This document shows positions 8,098 to 16,565 of a DNA stretch of 21,485 bases, one piece after another; position 1 is the stretch's first letter, and each line of letters begins with the position of its first letter. The notes below the pieces were generated by a model. The model saw only the letters and a program-made list of their open reading frames with translations. It was not told the origin of the DNA and searched no databases. A program made the translations under genes and the position numbers. This DNA comes from Bacteroidetes bacterium UBA6183. GTDB lineage: Bacteria > Bacteroidota > Bacteroidia > UKL13-3. The stretch lies in the NCBI GenBank assembly GCA_002422865.1, contig DITN01000006.1:1-21485 (forward strand). Direction: 5' to 3'.

Positions 8098-8105
8098 TAT
8101 TTTTG
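8098..8105 (+). promoter_or_regulatory. Probable -7 promoter element for the coiled-coil protein gene
   Basis: TATTTTTG matches the Bacteroidota -7 consensus TAnnTTTG at all eight positions, 24 nt before the ATG at 8130. No convincing TTTG lies at the -33 position (the nearest is ACTG, about 23 nt upstream). If used, it excludes the in-frame TTG at 8103 as a start. Confidence 0.45.
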
Positions 8106-8129
8106 ATAAAAATAATAAAATCGAACACC

Positions 8130-9026
8130 ATGGAAAATCAAAAGCAAAACAAATCAACGCAGTACTTATTAATAGCACTGTTACTTCTTTCTTTAATTGG
8201 TAATATTTTTCAATACACCAATAATAGAGAAGAGGTTTCGGTACGCGATTCAAAGATTGATACGTTGGTTACCGTACAAGTTGAATTAGAGAAAGAATTG
8301 GTTTCTACCGGTGCCGAGTTAGAAAGCTACCGCGGTATTGCAGCCAACTTAGATTCGTTGTTGGATGACGCTAACGGAAAAATAGAAGCACAAGAAGCTA
8401 AAATTAAAAAACTACTTGCCACCGAAAAAAGCGGGGAGAAGTTGAATAAAAAATTAAAGGTTGAACTGGAGGAATTACGTAAACTAAAAGATCAGTACTT
8501 AGAAAAAATTGATCAATTGATTACGGAAAACGAGCAGTTGAAAAAAGAAAATGAAGAGAAAGCAGCAGCCATTACCAAGTTAAACGAAGAAAAAACAGGT
8601 TTACAAAGTAAAGTGGCAACTGCATCGCAGTTAAAAGCGGAGTATGTGAAAGTTGCTTCGTTTAAAAAGAAAAGCAGCGGTAAGTTTGTTGAAACCAGTT
8701 TAGCTAAACGCACCAATAAAATTGATGTAAGCCTAACCGTTATGGACAATAAAGTGGCCGAACCAGGTGATAAAATGGTTTATGTGGTGGTTAAAGAACC
8801 AACAGGTAAGGTTTTAGCCGGTGGTAGCATGGCTAAGTTTACTATTGCAGAAACCAACGAAGAAGTTGCAGCAACAGCATCATATAAACTTACCTACAAC
8901 GGACAAAAACAAGATATTAAAGTAAGTTTTGAAACAGACGAGCGTAATTTAACAGCAGGTAACTACACCATTGATGTATATATTGAAGGAACATTGGTTA
9001 ATACTTCAACTTACATTTTACGTTAA
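8130..9026 (+). CDS. Membrane-anchored coiled-coil protein, function unknown
   Basis: The 298-residue protein has one membrane helix near the N-terminus (about residues 11-28, YLLIALLLLSLIGNIFQY) after a short polar head. A charged heptad-rich coiled coil follows from about 40 to 175 (LEKELVSTGAELESYR, KLNKKLKVELEELRKLK and similar). From about 190 to the end there is a beta-rich domain (NKIDVSLTVMDNKVAEPGDK, VYVVVKEPTGKVL, NYTIDVYIEG). The helix lacks a cleavage motif, so the coiled coil and the C-terminal domain probably face the periplasm. I have met similar proteins in Bacteroidota genomes, usually without an assigned function or misnamed after SMC because of the coiled coil. The ATG at 8130 is supported by the -7 element at 8098. 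It is followed by its own terminator. Confidence 0.8.
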   Translation: MENQKQNKSTQYLLIALLLLSLIGNIFQYTNNREEVSVRDSKIDTLVTVQVELEKELVSTGAELESYRGIAANLDSLLDDANGKIEAQEAKIKKLLATEKSGEKLNKKLKVELEELRKLKDQYLEKIDQLITENEQLKKENEEKAAAITKLNEEKTGLQSKVATASQLKAEYVKVASFKKKSSGKFVETSLAKRTNKIDVSLTVMDNKVAEPGDKMVYVVVKEPTGKVLAGGSMAKFTIAETNEEVAATASYKLTYNGQKQDIKVSFETDERNLTAGNYTIDVYIEGTLVNTSTYILR

Positions 9027-9050
9027 ACTGTTTCAGGTTAGCTCATAGCA

Positions 9051-9083
9051 AAAAAGCTGTCTCCAAAAAGAGGCAGCTTTTTT
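9051..9083 (+). terminator. Terminator after the coiled-coil protein gene
   Basis: Stem AAAAAGCTGTCTC (9051-9063), loop CAAAAA, then GAGGCAGCTTTTT (9070-9082) with one G-T pair, followed by further Ts. It lies 24 nt after the stop codon. Confidence 0.85.
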
Positions 9084-9125
9084 TATGGAACAATTATTAA
9101 ATTTTAAAGTATTGATGTGTAAAAC

Positions 9126-9163
9126 AAAAACAGCCATTTCAAATAAATGAAACAGCTGTTTTT
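9126..9163 (-). terminator. Terminator of the 70-residue membrane protein gene
   Basis: Imperfect hairpin: AAAAACAGC (9126-9134) pairs with GCTGTTTTT (9155-9163), and TTTCA with TGAAA inside, separated by a 2x2 mismatch and a 6-nt loop. It lies 20 nt past the stop codon of the minus-strand gene at 9184, and its A run reads as a T tail on that strand. Confidence 0.65.
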
Positions 9164-9183
9164 AAGTATTTTAATGTATTAAC

Positions 9184-9396
9184 TTATTTAAATGAATTTT
9201 GAAGTTTCCTTCCCATTTCAGGCATATTGATGATTTCAATATCTAATTTAGGTTTGTTGGCTTCAGGTGTGCGCCTACCTTTTAACCATGTTACAAAACG
9301 TGATGATGTGATATTAATAAACAGAATACAAAACATCACACCAATGATTCGAATGCTAAAAACAAGTAAAGCAGAAGTTACTTTTAACAGTTTCAT
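9184..9396 (-). CDS. Small single-pass membrane protein, 70 residues, function unknown
   Basis: The N-terminal 30 residues form a hydrophobic helix (LLVFSIRIIGVMFCILFINI). A basic patch (WLKGRRTPEANKPK) and a polar tail follow. The helix has no signal-peptidase site, so it is probably an inner-membrane protein with the basic patch inside. The gene has a consensus -7 element on its own strand and its own terminator, so it is a real transcription unit rather than a chance frame. I do not recognise the family. Confidence 0.65.
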   Translation of the reverse strand: MKLLKVTSALLVFSIRIIGVMFCILFINITSSRFVTWLKGRRTPEANKPKLDIEIINMPEMGRKLQNSFK

Positions 9397-9413
9397 GATT
9401 TAGTTATTTGATT

Positions 9414-9444
9414 CAAATATAGGCTATTTGGTGAAATAACAAAA
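9414..9444 (-). promoter_or_regulatory. Promoter of the 70-residue membrane protein gene
   Basis: On the minus strand TTTTG (9444-9440) is followed after 18 nt by TATATTTG (9421-9414), a full match to the Bacteroidota -7 consensus. The ATG is 18 nt further on. Confidence 0.65.
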
Positions 9445-9488
9445 TAAATGGCTGTTATTTTTATGCGAGAGTTAAGGGCTTTTTAATT

Positions 9489-12320
9489 TCACCTCAATTT
9501 CTCTTTTAAATAAGCACCGGTGTAGCTGCGTTTTTCCTTTACCAAATCCTCCGGAAGTCCTTCAAAAACTAGGTTTCCGCCTTCTGTTCCCGCTTCCGGA
9601 CCAAGGTCTATCACCCAATCGGCACATTTTATTACATCCATGTTATGTTCAATTACAATAATGGTATGTCCGTGGTTTACAAGTGCATTAAACGAATCCA
9701 TCAATTTTTTGATGTCGTTAAAATGCAAGCCTGTTGTAGGCTCATCAAAAATAAATAATATGTGTTCTTGAGATTTTCCTTTACCTAAAAAGCTGGCCAA
9801 CTTCACGCGTTGTGCTTCGCCACCACTTAATGTATTACTGCTTTGTCCTAAATGCACATAACCCAAGCCCACATCTTGCAATGGTTTTATTTTATTGTAG
9901 ATGGATGTATCCTCTTTAAAAAACTCCAATGCTTCATCAACACTCATACTTAACACATCGCTAATGTGTTTACCGTGGTGCTTACAGTCTAAAATCTCTT
10001 CTTTAAATCGGGCGCCTTTACATTCTTCACATGGCAAATGTATATCGGCCATAAATTGCATTTCTATGGTTACCTCGCCTTCGCCTTGGCATGTTTCACA
10101 TCTACCACCATCTACGTTAAAACTAAAATGTTGGGGTTTGTAACCCCTACTTTTACTGATGGCTAAATTTGAATATAAATCTCTAATGGCATCGTAAGCT
10201 TTGATGTAGGTTATTGGATTAGAACGTGATGATTTTCCAATCGGGTTTTGATCAACCATCTCGATATGTTTAATTGATTTTAGGTTGCCATCTAATTTAT
10301 CAAACACACCCGTTTTTTCTCCGGTGTAATTGCCCAATTGTTTTTGAAGGGCTGGAAACAAAATATTTTTAACCAAGGTTGTTTTGCCACTGCCGCTTAC
10401 TCCGGTAACTACACTAAGCACATGCAACGGAAATTTAACATCAATTCCTCTTAGGTTATTTTGACGTGCTCCTTTTACTTCTACAAAATCATTCCATTTC
10501 CTGCGTCTTTCCGGTAATGGTACAGATTCAACATTACTTAAATATTTACCTGTTAAACTGTTTTTGTCTTTTTTTATTTCATCAACGGTGCCTTGCGCTA
10601 CTTTTTGTCCGCCATGGATACCGGCTAAAGGTCCAATGTCAATCACATCATCCGCCATTTCCATGATGTCTTGGTCGTGTTCAACCACAACTACCGTATT
10701 GCCGATGTCACGCAATTTGGTGAGTACCCCAATTAGTTTTTCGGTATCACGGCTGTGCAAACCAATGCTGGGTTCATCTAAAATATACAAGGAGCCAACA
10801 AGGCTGCTTCCCAATGAGGTGGCTAAATTTATACGTTGACTCTCGCCACCGCTTAATGTGTTTGATAAACGATTGAGTGATAAATATCCCAATCCTACGT
10901 GTTGTAAAAAAGATAGGCGAGAGGTTATTTCACGCAACATTCTATCTGCAATTTTTTGGTGTTGTTCGCTTAATTTTAGTTGATTAAAATAAACCGTTGC
11001 TTGGTCTATGCTCATTAAAATTACTTCACTTAAACACTTTTGCAATTTATTGTCTTTAACATGCGCATCCATCAATTTCACATATCCAGCATCTTTACGT
11101 AAACGTGTTCCCTTACAATCCGGACAACCGGTTTTACCACGGTAACGCGCTAACATAACACGGTATTGAATTTTATAGGTTTGTTTCTCCAGCTCCTTAA
11201 AAAATGCATCAATACCTTCCCAACCATTGCCACCACGCCATAAAAACTCACGCTGTTCTTCGGTTAATTCGTGGTATGGCTTATGAATAGGGAATTTTGT
11301 TTTACTGCTTAACTTAACAAAATGAGTTTTCCACTCGCTCATTTTTTCGCCTTTCCAAGGTGCAATGGCATCGGCATAAATACTTAAACTTTTATCCGGT
11401 ACTACTAAATCTTCATCAATACCAATTACGCTTCCAAATCCTTCGCAAGTTTTACATGCACCGTAAGGATTATTGAAGCTAAAGAAATTTACACTAGGTT
11501 CTTCAAACGTAATTCCGTCCAACTCAAAACGGTTGTTGTATTGCCTTTGTGTTTTAGTGCCGTCTTCGTTCCAAATTTCTATTTCACATTCTCCATGTCC
11601 TTCGTAAAAAGCTGTTTGCACACTATCGGCAATGCGGTTGCGGTTGTCTTCATCATCTTTTATTACACTAAACCTATCCACCAATAACGATACTTTAGGG
11701 TTTGTTTTTCCTTTAGGTTTGAATTGCGCTAAAAAATCTTCAATCGAAATCATTTCATGATCAACCAACAAACGACTAAATCCATTTTGAAGGTAAATTT
11801 CTAATTTCTTTTTTAGGTCTGTTCCCGAATCTTTGATATCAACCAACAATAACACACGCGTATCTTCTTTCAACGATTCTATTTCGTTTACAACCAATTC
11901 AACAGTATGTCTGATTACCGGTTTATTGCTTACCGGAGAAATGGTAACACCAACCCGTGCAAACAGCAATTTCAAATAATCATAAATTTCTGTTGTAGTG
12001 GCAACGGTACTTCTTGGGTTACGGGTATTAACTTTTTGTTCGATGGCAATAGCAGGAGAGATGCCATGAATATAATCCACCTCGGGTTTATTCATTTTAC
12101 CCAAAAACTGTCGTGCATAAGCCGATAAACTTTCTACATATCTGCGCTGTCCTTCTGCATACAGTGTATCAAAAACCAAACTGGATTTACCACTACCGCT
12201 TACTCCGGTTACAACAGTAAGTTTGTTTCGTTTTATTTCAACATCAATGTTTTTAAGGTTGTGAACACGTGCACCTTTTATTTCAATGTTTTTGGTTTTA
12301 TTTCCGCTCTTAAATTTCAT
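9489..12320 (-). CDS. uvrA: Excinuclease ABC subunit A
   Basis: The 943-residue length is normal for UvrA, the damage-sensing ATPase of nucleotide excision repair that loads UvrB. It has two ABC modules. The first has Walker A GVSGSGKSS at residues 39-47 and signature LSGGESQR. The second has GVSGSGKTT at about 640 and LSGGEAQR. UvrA-specific blocks include DTLYAEGQRRYVESLSAYAR and DEPSIGLHSRD. The C-terminal zinc module is complete (CETC ... CEEC). In the first zinc module only the second cysteine pair (ACKTCEGFG) is present. The position of the first pair holds YNNRFELDGITFEEP, which I believe is shared by one UvrA group in Bacteroidota. The gene is divergent from the ABC exporter, with 157 nt between starts. 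No LexA site could be recognised there. Confidence 0.97.
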   Translation of the reverse strand: MKFKSGNKTKNIEIKGARVHNLKNIDVEIKRNKLTVVTGVSGSGKSSLVFDTLYAEGQRRYVESLSAYARQFLGKMNKPEVDYIHGISPAIAIEQKVNTRNPRSTVATTTEIYDYLKLLFARVGVTISPVSNKPVIRHTVELVVNEIESLKEDTRVLLLVDIKDSGTDLKKKLEIYLQNGFSRLLVDHEMISIEDFLAQFKPKGKTNPKVSLLVDRFSVIKDDEDNRNRIADSVQTAFYEGHGECEIEIWNEDGTKTQRQYNNRFELDGITFEEPSVNFFSFNNPYGACKTCEGFGSVIGIDEDLVVPDKSLSIYADAIAPWKGEKMSEWKTHFVKLSSKTKFPIHKPYHELTEEQREFLWRGGNGWEGIDAFFKELEKQTYKIQYRVMLARYRGKTGCPDCKGTRLRKDAGYVKLMDAHVKDNKLQKCLSEVILMSIDQATVYFNQLKLSEQHQKIADRMLREITSRLSFLQHVGLGYLSLNRLSNTLSGGESQRINLATSLGSSLVGSLYILDEPSIGLHSRDTEKLIGVLTKLRDIGNTVVVVEHDQDIMEMADDVIDIGPLAGIHGGQKVAQGTVDEIKKDKNSLTGKYLSNVESVPLPERRRKWNDFVEVKGARQNNLRGIDVKFPLHVLSVVTGVSGSGKTTLVKNILFPALQKQLGNYTGEKTGVFDKLDGNLKSIKHIEMVDQNPIGKSSRSNPITYIKAYDAIRDLYSNLAISKSRGYKPQHFSFNVDGGRCETCQGEGEVTIEMQFMADIHLPCEECKGARFKEEILDCKHHGKHISDVLSMSVDEALEFFKEDTSIYNKIKPLQDVGLGYVHLGQSSNTLSGGEAQRVKLASFLGKGKSQEHILFIFDEPTTGLHFNDIKKLMDSFNALVNHGHTIIVIEHNMDVIKCADWVIDLGPEAGTEGGNLVFEGLPEDLVKEKRSYTGAYLKEKLR

Positions 12321-12477
12321 TTGCCTGCTTTAATAATGCTGTATTACAGCTACTGCAATAGTACAAATTAATAAGGTTTGAAAGGATGCTTTTGTTTTGT
12401 GTATTTATGCACCCTTGTGTATAGCTATGTTGGGCTGATTTATTCGTTAAAAAAGCTAAATTGCAGCTCTATTTGCA

Positions 12478-14304
12478 ATGAAAATATATTTTAAATTACT
12501 TGCTTTTGCCAAACCATACAGCCGCTTTGTGCCCAAGTATGCCGTGTTGGCCATACTTGCCGTAATATTCGGGTTATTGAACTTTACCTTACTTATTCCC
12601 TTATTAAATGTAATTTTTGAAAAGGTAGAAACTACCCAAGAAGTAGTTAAGCCTGAGTTTACTTTGAGTGTTGATTACGCTAAAACAATGTTTAACTACT
12701 ATTTCAACCAAATATTTAAAATATACGGACAAAGTGGTGCATTAAAGTTTGTTTGTGGAGTAATCGTTCTTTCGGTATTGTTATCAAACGTATTTAAATA
12801 CTGGTCGCAGCGTGTGTTAACCAACATGCGTACCTATGTGGTTAAAAATATCAGAGAGGGTTTATTTCGTAAAATAACTCAATTACATGTGGGGTATTTT
12901 AAAGACCAACGCAAAGGCGATTTAATGAGTAGCTTGAGTAACGATGTAAACGAGATAGAGAACTCGGTAGTAAGCTCGGTACAGGTGGTTTTTCGCGAAC
13001 CTTTAATGATTATTGGTTACATTATTTTGTTGTTTACGATGAGTGTGAAACTTACCTTATTTACACTTATTGTATTGCCGGTGTCGGGGTTAATTATTAC
13101 AACCATATCTCGTAAACTACGCAAGCAAGCTAAAACCGGACAAGAATTGTTGGGTAATATTTTAAGCATTATAGAAGAAACCATCAGTGGCGTGCGCATC
13201 ATCAAAGCATTTAATGCACAGCCCTACGTACAACAAAAATTTGATGTACAAAATGGAGCGTATCGTGGGGTGCTAAAATCTATGTGGAACAAGCGAGAGT
13301 TGGCTTCACCTGTTTCTGAGTTTTTGGGTGTGAGCGTGGTTGTTGGGGTGTTGTTGTATGGTGGGCAATTGGTGCTGGACAACCAAAGCGAATTAAATGC
13401 GAGTGAGTTTATTACCTACATAGTTTTATTCTCGCAAGTATTGGTGCCTGCAAAAAACATATCATCGGCCATTACAAACATACAGCGTGGTATAGCCAGT
13501 GGAGAGCGTATTTTTACCATTTTAGAAACCGAAGTAATCATTACAGAAAAAGCAAATGCAGTTGAGTTAGCCGAATTAAAAGGTGGTATCATCTACCAAA
13601 ATGTAAGCTTTAAATATGCTGAGCACGAGGTGTTAAAAAATATCAATCTAACTATACCCAAAGGAAAAATGGTGGCATTAGTAGGGCAAAGTGGCGCGGG
13701 TAAAAGTACCATGGCCGATTTGTTACCAAGGTTTTATGATGTTACCAAAGGTGCTATTTTAATTGATGGTGTTGATATACGCGATGCCAAGTTACACAGC
13801 TTAAACAGCATGATGGGTATTGTTACACAAGAAAGTATATTGTTTAACGATACCGTATTTAACAACATTGCTTTTGGTATGAGTAACGTGAGCGAAGAAG
13901 CGGTAATTGAAGCCGCAAAAATTGCAAATGCACACGAGTTTATTGTGAAGATGGAAAATGGCTACCACACCAGTATTGGAGATAGAGGGGGGAGATTAAG
14001 TGGTGGTCAGAGACAACGGTTAAGCATTGCACGTGCTGTGCTTAAAAACCCACCGATATTAATTTTAGATGAAGCTACTTCTGCTTTAGATACAGAAAGT
14101 GAACGTTTGGTGCAAGATGCCATTCAAAACTTAATGAAAAACAGAACAAGTATTGTAATTGCGCATAGATTAAGTACCATACAACATGCCGATTTAATTG
14201 TGGTAATGCAGCAAGGTGAAATTATAGAAACCGGTAAACATGCCGATTTAATTGCACAAAAAGGAGTGTACCATAAGTTAAGTGAAATGCAGGCGTTTGT
14301 GTAA
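12478..14304 (+). CDS. ABC exporter, fused permease and ATPase (MsbA-like)
   Basis: The 608-residue protein is a half-transporter that would work as a homodimer. The N-terminal 330 residues hold about six membrane helices (VLAILAVIFGLLNFTLLIPL, FVCGVIVLSVLLSNVF, IIGYIILLFTMSVKLTLF) and coupling-helix sequence. The ATPase domain has Walker A GQSGAGKST, Q-loop VTQESILF, signature LSGGQRQRLSIARA, Walker B ILILDEATSALD and H-loop IVIAHRLSTI. This is the ABCB/MsbA type that flips lipid A core or exports other lipids and drugs. I give no symbol because lpxB is not close by and Bacteroidota carry several such exporters. It is the first gene of a plus-strand run reaching to 16456; the next gene starts 54 nt after its stop. 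Confidence 0.93.
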   Translation: MKIYFKLLAFAKPYSRFVPKYAVLAILAVIFGLLNFTLLIPLLNVIFEKVETTQEVVKPEFTLSVDYAKTMFNYYFNQIFKIYGQSGALKFVCGVIVLSVLLSNVFKYWSQRVLTNMRTYVVKNIREGLFRKITQLHVGYFKDQRKGDLMSSLSNDVNEIENSVVSSVQVVFREPLMIIGYIILLFTMSVKLTLFTLIVLPVSGLIITTISRKLRKQAKTGQELLGNILSIIEETISGVRIIKAFNAQPYVQQKFDVQNGAYRGVLKSMWNKRELASPVSEFLGVSVVVGVLLYGGQLVLDNQSELNASEFITYIVLFSQVLVPAKNISSAITNIQRGIASGERIFTILETEVIITEKANAVELAELKGGIIYQNVSFKYAEHEVLKNINLTIPKGKMVALVGQSGAGKSTMADLLPRFYDVTKGAILIDGVDIRDAKLHSLNSMMGIVTQESILFNDTVFNNIAFGMSNVSEEAVIEAAKIANAHEFIVKMENGYHTSIGDRGGRLSGGQRQRLSIARAVLKNPPILILDEATSALDTESERLVQDAIQNLMKNRTSIVIAHRLSTIQHADLIVVMQQGEIIETGKHADLIAQKGVYHKLSEMQAFV

Positions 14305-14358
14305 ACACGAAATACAAAATTCGAAATTCGAAAGAAAGTTTAGCTCATTTAACATGTT

Positions 14359-14751
14359 ATGAAAAACATATTTAACAACGGAGACATCAAAACATACTCA
14401 AAGATGGTTGAGTTGGTTGATACGGCCACATTCGATTCGGGGCAGGTTCATCCGGTGTATGCTACTTTTGCTTTAGGTAGAGATACCGAGTGGGTATGCA
14501 GGCTTTTTGTTATTGAGATGAAAGAACATGATGAAGAGGGTATAGGAACGTTTTTGCATGTTAATCACCACAGTCCGGCTTTAATTGGTAATACCGTTAA
14601 TTTTAACGCTACATTTGAAAGGCTGGATGGGAATCATGTTATTTGTAGCTTTGAAGCCAAAGTAGGCGAGCGGCTAATTGCCAGTGGTCAAACCGGACAA
14701 AAAATATTAAAGAAAGAAAAGTTAGAAAGGCTCTTTAGCGGCCTACAGTAA
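14359..14751 (+). CDS. Hotdog-fold thioesterase, FlK-like
   Basis: This 130-residue protein has the size and pattern of the fluoroacetyl-CoA thioesterase (FlK)-like hotdog group. The conserved stretch HPVYATFALGRDTEW is followed by VNHHSPALIGNTV and the last strand VICSFEAKVGERLIASG. Thr36, Glu44 and His70 sit at exactly the spacing of the FlK triad (Thr42, Glu50, His76, from memory), so it is probably an active acyl-CoA thioesterase. Most members of this family do not act on fluoroacetyl-CoA, and the substrate here is unknown. It is 8 nt from the next gene, a short-chain dehydrogenase, so the two are probably cotranscribed. That suggests a role in acyl-CoA or fatty-acid side chemistry. Start: ATG at 14359, with no good alternative. 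Confidence 0.8.
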   Translation: MKNIFNNGDIKTYSKMVELVDTATFDSGQVHPVYATFALGRDTEWVCRLFVIEMKEHDEEGIGTFLHVNHHSPALIGNTVNFNATFERLDGNHVICSFEAKVGERLIASGQTGQKILKKEKLERLFSGLQ

Positions 14752-14759
14752 AGTATTGT

Positions 14760-15548
14760 ATGAATATAGATTTAACAGGAAAAAATGCCATTGTATGTGG
14801 CGCCACCAAAGGAATTGGTAATGCAACAGCAATTTTGCTGGCTCAGTTGGGAGCCAATGTTACCATGATTTCGAGAAACGAAAGTATATTAAGCCGCATT
14901 ATACGCGATTTAGATACTACCAAAGGACAAGTACATGATTATATAGCAGCTGATTTTAGTAAGCCGGAAGACTTACGTGAAAAAATACAGCAAAAAGTTC
15001 ACGAACCTAAAGTGTATCATATTTTAGTGAACAACACCGGTGGGCCACCTGCTGGTTTAGCCATTGAAGCTGAATTGCATGAGTATACAGCTGCTTTTAC
15101 TAATCATTTATTGTGTAATCAGGTATTGGCACAAGCTGTTGTTGATGGTATGCGAGCCAGTGGTTATGGTCGTATTATCAATGTGATATCTACTTCGGTA
15201 AAAGCGCCTTTAAAAGGATTAGGCGTTTCAAACACCATTCGTGCAGCTGTAGGTAATTGGGCAAAAACACTTAGTTTTGAGTTGGCTCCGCATGGCATAA
15301 CTGTTAATAATGTTTTACCGGGTGCTACCGGAACCGATCGTTTAAAACAAATTATTGAAAGTAAAGCATCAAAACAAAACCACAGCATTGAAGAGGTGAG
15401 CAAAGAAATGACAGACGAAATTCCAATGGGTAGGTTTGCAACGCCACAAGAAATTGCTTACGCCATTGCATTTTTATCAAGCGAGTATGCCTCATACATT
15501 ACGGGTATCAATGTGCCTGTAGATGGTGGACGTACACCAAATTTGTAA
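14760..15548 (+). CDS. Atypical short-chain dehydrogenase/reductase family protein
   Basis: The 262-residue protein is a full-length SDR with a Rossmann fold: nucleotide motif GATKGIG at residues 14-20, NNTGGPPAG in the NNAG position, catalytic-loop Ser144 (VISTS), and C-terminal FLSSEYASYITGINVPVDGG. The YxxxK catalytic pair is replaced by Ser157 and Arg161 (VSNTIRAAV). I recall a subgroup of 3-oxoacyl-ACP-reductase-like SDRs that share both the NNTGGPPAG string and this substitution, so this is a family trait rather than decay. It probably binds NAD(P). Whether it is a conventional oxidoreductase is doubtful. It starts 8 nt after the thioesterase gene and likely shares its transcript. Confidence 0.88.
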   Translation: MNIDLTGKNAIVCGATKGIGNATAILLAQLGANVTMISRNESILSRIIRDLDTTKGQVHDYIAADFSKPEDLREKIQQKVHEPKVYHILVNNTGGPPAGLAIEAELHEYTAAFTNHLLCNQVLAQAVVDGMRASGYGRIINVISTSVKAPLKGLGVSNTIRAAVGNWAKTLSFELAPHGITVNNVLPGATGTDRLKQIIESKASKQNHSIEEVSKEMTDEIPMGRFATPQEIAYAIAFLSSEYASYITGINVPVDGGRTPNL

Positions 15549-15601
15549 AACCATTTACCTTAACACAGGTTATATTACTAAAACACACCAATTAAATACA
15601 T

Positions 15602-16456
15602 ATGAAGAAAACAGTAAAATTATTATTAGCAGGAGCGCTGGCGCTTCAGTTATCTGTGGCTAATGCACAATTGCAATTGCCTCAGCCAAGCCCTAAAGCA
15701 AGTGTAATGCAGCAAGTGGGTTTAACAGATATTACCATCGATTACAGCAGCCCTGCTGTAAAAGGTCGTACCATTTGGGGCGGTTTAGTACCATTTGAAA
15801 AAGTATGGAGAGCAGGCGCAAATGGTGCAACCAAAATTACTTTTAGTAAAGATGTTACCATTGAAGGTGCAGCTGTTAGTAAAGGTACTTACAGTATTTT
15901 TATGATTCCTACCAGCTTAGTTTGGACGGTAATCATTAACAAAGATGCAGGTGCTTCAGAAGAGTCATATAAGCAAGAAAATGATGTGGTACGTTTTAAC
16001 GTAACTCCAACTAATGTTGCAAGTCGCGAGCGTTTACAATACAGCTTCAGCGATTTTACAGAAGAGTCGGCCTCAGTAAACATGGAGTGGGAAAAAATTC
16101 GTATTACGTTTAAAGTTGTTTTGGCTACAAGCAAACAAGCTGTTGAGAACATCGACAAAACTTTAGGTGCTACTTGGGCACAGTACAATAATGCTGCTCG
16201 TTACTACTTCGATCAAAAAGATTACAACAAAGCATTAGAGTATGTAAACTTAAGTTTAACACTACAAAATCATTGGTTTAACAACTGGGTTAAAGCACAA
16301 ATTTTAGCTGCAAAAGGCATGACTAAAGATGCTTATGCATATGCTTTAAAAGCAAAAGAATTGGGTGATAAAAACCTAGAGAGTTTCTGGTACAAAGCGC
16401 AAGTTGAAAAAGCTTTGGAAGAGTGGAAAGCTGCCGGAACAGGCAAAAAGAAATAA
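15602..16456 (+). CDS. DUF2911 secreted protein with C-terminal TPR-like helices
   Basis: The 284-residue protein starts with a clear signal peptide (KKTVKLLLAGALALQLSVANA, cleavage after residue 22). The DUF2911 domain follows at about 27-175: QLPQPSPKASVMQQVG, ITIDYSSPAVKGR, IWGGLVPFEKVWRAGAN, GTYSIFMIPT and WTVIINK. From about 185 to the end it has paired amphipathic helices with TPR character (YYFDQKDYNKALEYVNLSL, AKGMTKDAYAYALKAKELG). DUF2911 proteins are common in Bacteroidota and have no firm biochemical role. The protein is probably periplasmic or a lipid-free outer-membrane-associated protein, with no T9SS tail. The gene is 53 nt downstream of the SDR gene and ends in a strong terminator, so it may be last in that operon. 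Confidence 0.9.
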   Translation: MKKTVKLLLAGALALQLSVANAQLQLPQPSPKASVMQQVGLTDITIDYSSPAVKGRTIWGGLVPFEKVWRAGANGATKITFSKDVTIEGAAVSKGTYSIFMIPTSLVWTVIINKDAGASEESYKQENDVVRFNVTPTNVASRERLQYSFSDFTEESASVNMEWEKIRITFKVVLATSKQAVENIDKTLGATWAQYNNAARYYFDQKDYNKALEYVNLSLTLQNHWFNNWVKAQILAAKGMTKDAYAYALKAKELGDKNLESFWYKAQVEKALEEWKAAGTGKKK

Positions 16457-16477
16457 TCATCCATTGATATTAAATAT

Positions 16478-16513
16478 AAAATGGGCTGCTTCGGTAACGA
16501 GGCAGCCCATTTT
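16478..16513 (+). terminator. Long terminator hairpin after the DUF2911 gene
   Basis: A 16-bp stem (16478-16493 with 16498-16513, one G-T pair) is closed by a GTAA tetraloop of the stable GNRA type. It is followed by a T run on the plus strand. The left arm begins with AAAA, so it could also help end the converging symporter transcript. Confidence 0.92.
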
Positions 16514-16565
16514 TTGTAGCCCTAATTAGCACTAAAATGCGAAGACAATAGAGTTTGTTAGTTTA

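Noticed and set aside
12321..12477. Promoters for uvrA and the ABC exporter
   Set aside because: Only partial -7 matches such as TCTATTTG or TTAATTTG with no well-spaced -33 element, and one would leave almost no leader.
14305..14358. Short AAATTCGAAATTCGAAA repeat between the exporter and thioesterase genes
   Set aside because: Only about 17 bases long and AT-rich; it could be a fragment of a repeat, but nothing else supports it.
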